From NCBI RefSeq assembly GCF_000204055.1, contig NW_006768822.1:151122-215121 (forward strand): a stretch of DNA of 64,000 bases, read 5' to 3'. The stretch is from Melampsora larici-populina 98AG31 (Eukaryota > Basidiomycota > Pucciniomycetes > Pucciniales > Melampsoraceae). Of the stretch, positions 57,959-64,000 are shown one piece after another. A program made the position numbers and the translations under genes. The first letter of the stretch is position 1. Each line of letters starts with the position of its first letter. The notes beneath the pieces are model-generated. The model saw only the letters and a program-made list of their open reading frames with translations, was not told the DNA's origin and searched no databases.

Positions 57959-58492
57959 TAATTGTTCAATTATCCTCACATGGACTCTTCCCGTATATGT
58001 TGGAAGGAAACTCATTTGGGAATCGTGTGTCATGATCTTGTTTGGAATTCCATTAAATTCACAACTTTTCAGCAACAACATAAATGCCCACATCAATTGA
58101 TAATCAGTGGTCTAGAAAGTTTTAAGCCAAAATGCATCCCTTTGAAGTGAGAAAAACAACTGTGCATGAACGATGAAAATAACTCGATTTTGAAAAGGTT
58201 GGTGCTGCTGCCCATAAGATTTGATCTCCTGTGAAATTGGGTTTGGATGTGTTTTGAGAGCAGAAAAGATTGGTGCTTCTTATTGAGGAGGGTTGATGGA
58301 TGATAATCGCGGTGGTGTCGAATGGGGGGGGGGGTTGGTGGATGGAGCTGGGCTGGAACAGCGGGATGACAGCCAGCTCCAGATTGAGCAGGCCGCGTCA
58401 TCAGCCGCTGCTGCGCGCAGCAACTGCGACGAAATTTGATTCCAAAGCTGTGAAGCAAACGTGCCAGAGGTGACAACATTTCTAGCAAATGT

Positions 58493-59169
58493 ATGTATAT
58501 CTTACTGGCTATGAGACTTTATGTTGAGAAACCTATCAAGTAATCATGTGATCCAAAGTTCAAGCCGAATTGTTTACTTTTCCAAAAAAGAGTTTTCAGT
58601 CTTGTCTTCAAGTCTTTCTTCCCTCTTTGATTTATTGATTATCTTATTTCCCTTGATCTGTTCTTGTTTGGTCTTTCTTTTATCTCAAGAATGAAAGAGC
58701 AAATAAAGATGGATATGCAGCCCGGTTACAACTTACAGGATGAGTTAAAAGGCTCACGTGCATGGAAATTGGTAGTGTTCTCCATGGGTGTACTAAAGAA
58801 GCCTCTTCAAGTTCAACAGACTTTTGATGATGGTCTATCAAAGTGAGAGTTCCGCCTCAGTTGGTTCCTCAAAACTCAACCGATCTAAACTTTCGTAGGC
58901 CATTTTTCTGGTGCGTTTTGGTTCCTGCTCACTGCGCAATGGTTCAATGCTGCGAGTTTGATGAAGCAGCTCTCACCTTCAAGGACAGACAAGCCGACGT
59001 CATATCAAATGAGTTTGATATGATCAGCTCTACCGATCAATTGAACTCAACAGGACTTTGTCGAGTTTAAACCGATCATCACATGTTTCGAGTCACGAGT
59101 AGCACAGAAGGGTTTTTGGTTCTTCTTTACCAAGCTTCAGTCAGCCGATTTGATTAACTGCCTTCCAAG
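58493..59169. other. Intergenic, no gene recognised
   Basis: Two short open frames (58664-58846, 58843-59070) overlap but have no motif. Part may be the leader of the gene at 59170. Confidence 0.4.
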
Positions 59170-60617
59170 ATGTCCACCTCTATACCGAAGAAACTCAGGA
59201 TAGGATATGTTCCTGAACATTTCTCATCACCTTTATTACAACTAATCAAATCAGATCATGACTTCGCATCAACAATAGAGTTAATCCCGAACCCTAGTGG
59301 AACAGGACAGATGATCAAATCCTTCCAAGATTGTCAAATCGATGTGGCTATAGCTCTTACTGAGTCTTTGATCGCTGGGATTATCCTTGGTAAGGGTGAT
59401 TACAAGATAATACGAACATATGTCACCAGTCCGCTTAATTGGCAAGGTCTTCACTCTTTTTTGCATTCATTATTCCAGCCTTTCAGAGATTCAGTGCCAG
59501 CTTATTGCGGATTTTCTTCTAGGGCCGACATCACGGGCTCATAGAGTAAGTTTGAGTCAATTGAAGATTTACGGCGTCAAAGTTGGGCATCAGTCGGCTT
59601 GGCTCTGGATCACAAGTCATGGCTTCGGTCATGGCCTTACAACGTGGTTGGTTGGAAGATGGAGCTAAGCCGATCGAATTTGTTGGTCAGTCTTGATGTT
59701 TTGAATTCTCAATCAGATTCTCAAGTCTAAAGTTCCTTCACATTCATAATACTTCAAAAGTCAATGATACTTTCAAAAACTTAAGAGACTCTGTCAATGA
59801 TGGATCGACTGCGGCTTTCATGTGGGAATGGTAAGTACATTTGCATTCGAATAAAGAGGAAGAATCCCTTTGATTGCTCTTCTTATCACTTATTCTCTGG
59901 TCTATGTATGTCGACTAGGTTTACCACTAAGCCATTCCAAGATTCTGGTGAAGTTAAGTTTATTGGAAACGTCCCTACTCCATGGGAGTCTTGGTAAGTC
60001 TAAATCTTATATCTTCACAGGGGAGTACTCGCTTATCTTTGTTCCTGTGCTATTGCTTGACACAGGGTCAGTACGTGATATTCAATGTACTTTTATCAAT
60101 TGAGAGCAAAGGCTCAGGGGTTTTTCTGCAATAGTTGTTGCTTCACCTCAGGAACGTAATCCCGAGGTCTTGGCTCCGGCCAGGTTAAAAGAATTCTTAG
60201 AAAAACTAGACCATTTCACCCATCGATTTGGAATTGGGAAAGGAGTTCGAGAAGCTGACCACGTGGAGTTTGTAAAGAATACATTTCAGTAAGTTATCCT
60301 TTAGTTCATCAGTACAGTATTTCTCAGTTTTTGATATCGACCAATTTCTTATAGCCAAGCAGAAGAAGATGTGAAGGAGTGGATGAAAGGAGTCAGTTAC
60401 CCGGAAAAATGTTCACAAGTTTCACTTGAAACGGTCAAGGAAACTATCAAGTGAGCCTTCTCTTTCAAAATCTAACTAATTTCTTCTACTATGTGCGCTG
60501 ATATAGTACTCAAAAAAAATCATCAGAACTTTACATTTGGCTGGAGTCATTAACAATCCAGAAGAAGTGAACTTGCCGGGTGATATTATCAACACTGATG
60601 TGGCAACAGTTATCTGA
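59170..60617 (+). pseudogene. Substrate-binding-like protein (Ca3427-like), damaged
   Basis: The first exon (MSTSIPKKLRIGYVPEHFSS... DVAIALTESLIAGII) matches the type-2 periplasmic-binding fold found in fungal Ca3427-like proteins. Further exons read SKFESIEDLRR, SGSQVMASVMALQRGWLEDG, NLRDSVNDGSTAAFMWEW, FTTKPFQDSGEVKFIGN, a long exon VASPQERNPEVLAPARLKEF to NTFQ, QAEEDVKEWMKGVSYPEK, and a last exon ending NTDVATVI at TGA 60617. In the second exon a TAG follows ADITGS (about 59539-59547). A missing base near 59582 shifts the frame between LRRQ and the GISR-type segment. The exon-1 splice does not join in frame. It is probably a recent pseudogene, or an intact gene with sequencing errors. The ligand is unknown. 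Confidence 0.65.
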
Positions 60618-61468
60618 TGAGATCTTACTATGGGATAAAGAGAAAGATCTCGATCTCTGCTCTTCTTGTAAGCAAAACTGTACAGTGTGTCAATATGGGA
60701 ATGGTCATATTGCAATGTACAACAGATATCCGAATTCAGGAGGATAAGGAGAGCTGAAGAGAAACACAGACGTGTAGGCTGGAGCGTAGATGCTAGCGAC
60801 CTATGCTTCCATTGAGACACTTGAAAACAAAGGATATGTAAAATGAGAGGAGTTCCACAGGATGAAAGTATAAACACTACTCCAAGCGATCAAAAACATA
60901 AAAAAGTCATTTGATCATGGGAAGAGTCTTTGAAAGAATGGCGCATTGATTTTTTCATCTTACAACTCCCATTTCTAACCACAAAACGAGGCCTCATATA
61001 GAGAGCCTCTCAATGACCTGTACGACTTCTCCAGAATAGTCATGATGACAGGAGGGTTTCCCTATGTCACTTGAAAAGAGTTGAACTTGTTTAGTAAGCA
61101 TATTAATATCTGAGGTACATGTCATCCCCGACGCATTCTGTTCGATACTTAATAAAGCTATGTTCCCGACTTCCGTGCCATGTCCATGTCTCTACAAAAG
61201 ATAGTTGCTTTGTGGTTGTTGAGCGATTACATTGTGATGACCGATTCTAATTTAAACCGCGTTCGCGGGCAAAACTTGATTGAACTCCCAACCTGAAGTT
61301 TGGCAAGTTATTCTGAAGTATATGCTAAAAAACTTTTACATTAATTTCATTTCACTTGCATTTTTTTCAATACTTTCATCACAATAAAACAAATCTGCAA
61401 CACGATTATAATACAAAAAAAACATTTCAAGTCAAACCTCATTCTGCAAATCAATAATCTTTTTCAAA
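60618..61468. other. Intergenic, 3' sides of two convergent genes
   Basis: No gene supported. The region is AT-rich, with the 3' ends of the Ca3427-like locus and of MSH2 facing each other. Confidence 0.5.

Positions 61469-64000
<2,532 letters not shown>

Larger units (their letters stand above)
55735..58492. mobile_element. 2.76-kb element with ~200-bp terminal inverted repeats
   Basis: Termini 55735-55936 and 58288-58492 are near-identical inverted copies, differing mainly in a C8 versus C11 run and a few substitutions. They contain the palindromic core GCTGCTGCGCGCAGCAGC. Inside are a Harbinger-type transposase fragment, an N gap, a 348-bp direct duplication and a small fold-back MITE. 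No clean TSD was found. The internal structure looks partly misassembled. Confidence 0.65.

Noticed and set aside
58664..59070. Two short plus-strand frames before the Ca3427-like gene
   Set aside because: They overlap in different frames and share no splice signals or family motifs.

Overview
The window is nuclear DNA from a filamentous basidiomycete, most likely a rust fungus (Pucciniales, Melampsora-like). The evidence is a complete multi-exon eEF3 gene (fungal), many GT-AG introns of about 60-90 nt, a basidiomycete-type TNP2 transposase, several rust-style orphan genes, low GC and a heavy load of nested transposons. Two N gaps (15710-15809, 56825-56948) and a poly-A/poly-G junction at 2594-2636 show that the assembly is imperfect. 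The species assignment is an inference.

Layout. Positions 1-8428 hold nested hAT elements: copy A (leftward, running off the window), copy B (1957-5768, itself hit by a 324-bp MITE) and the older hAT-2 (main part 5777-8420, other end at 1300-1491). The 8-bp target duplications are swapped in a way that says the 665-bp spacer 1292-1956 has been inverted. Positions 8429-12760 are the 3' part of a Ty3/gypsy retroelement (integrase) with an antisense, spliced Zn2Cys6 gene between integrase and putative LTR. A third, multi-exon hAT (CDS 13200-16949) follows, interrupted by a CACTG-type element. Next come a basidiomycete repeat-family gene (17485-18377), an orphan gene with a duplicated last exon, a 3 x 118-bp tandem repeat, a Sec14/CRAL-TRIO remnant, a minisatellite, a complete TNP2 (CACTA-type) transposase gene and another orphan gene (to 27.8 kb).

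From 31.4 kb on, conserved housekeeping genes alternate with repeats: SEC16 (ER exit sites), an F-box/LRR-like protein, eEF3 (translation), RPT3 (26S proteasome ATPase), a small RING protein, a mitochondrial PPR-like protein, a broken substrate-binding-like gene (Ca3427-like) and the 3' two-thirds of MSH2 (mismatch repair). Between them lie a hAT MITE (29007-29385), a fold-back element (30356-30766), a solo LTR with a 5-bp TSD (50642-51838), a TTGCAC-rich MITE (55470-55724) and a 2.76-kb element with ~200-bp inverted termini around a Harbinger-type transposase fragment (55735-58492).

The housekeeping genes are functionally independent, as is normal in fungi, and there is no operon or secondary-metabolite cluster. 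Summed exon lengths of SEC16, eEF3, RPT3, MSH2 (window part), TNP2, F-box, RING and Zn2Cys6 are all divisible by three, which supports the splice models. The most unusual items are the doubly supported inversion in the nested hATs and the antisense Zn2Cys6 gene in a gypsy element.
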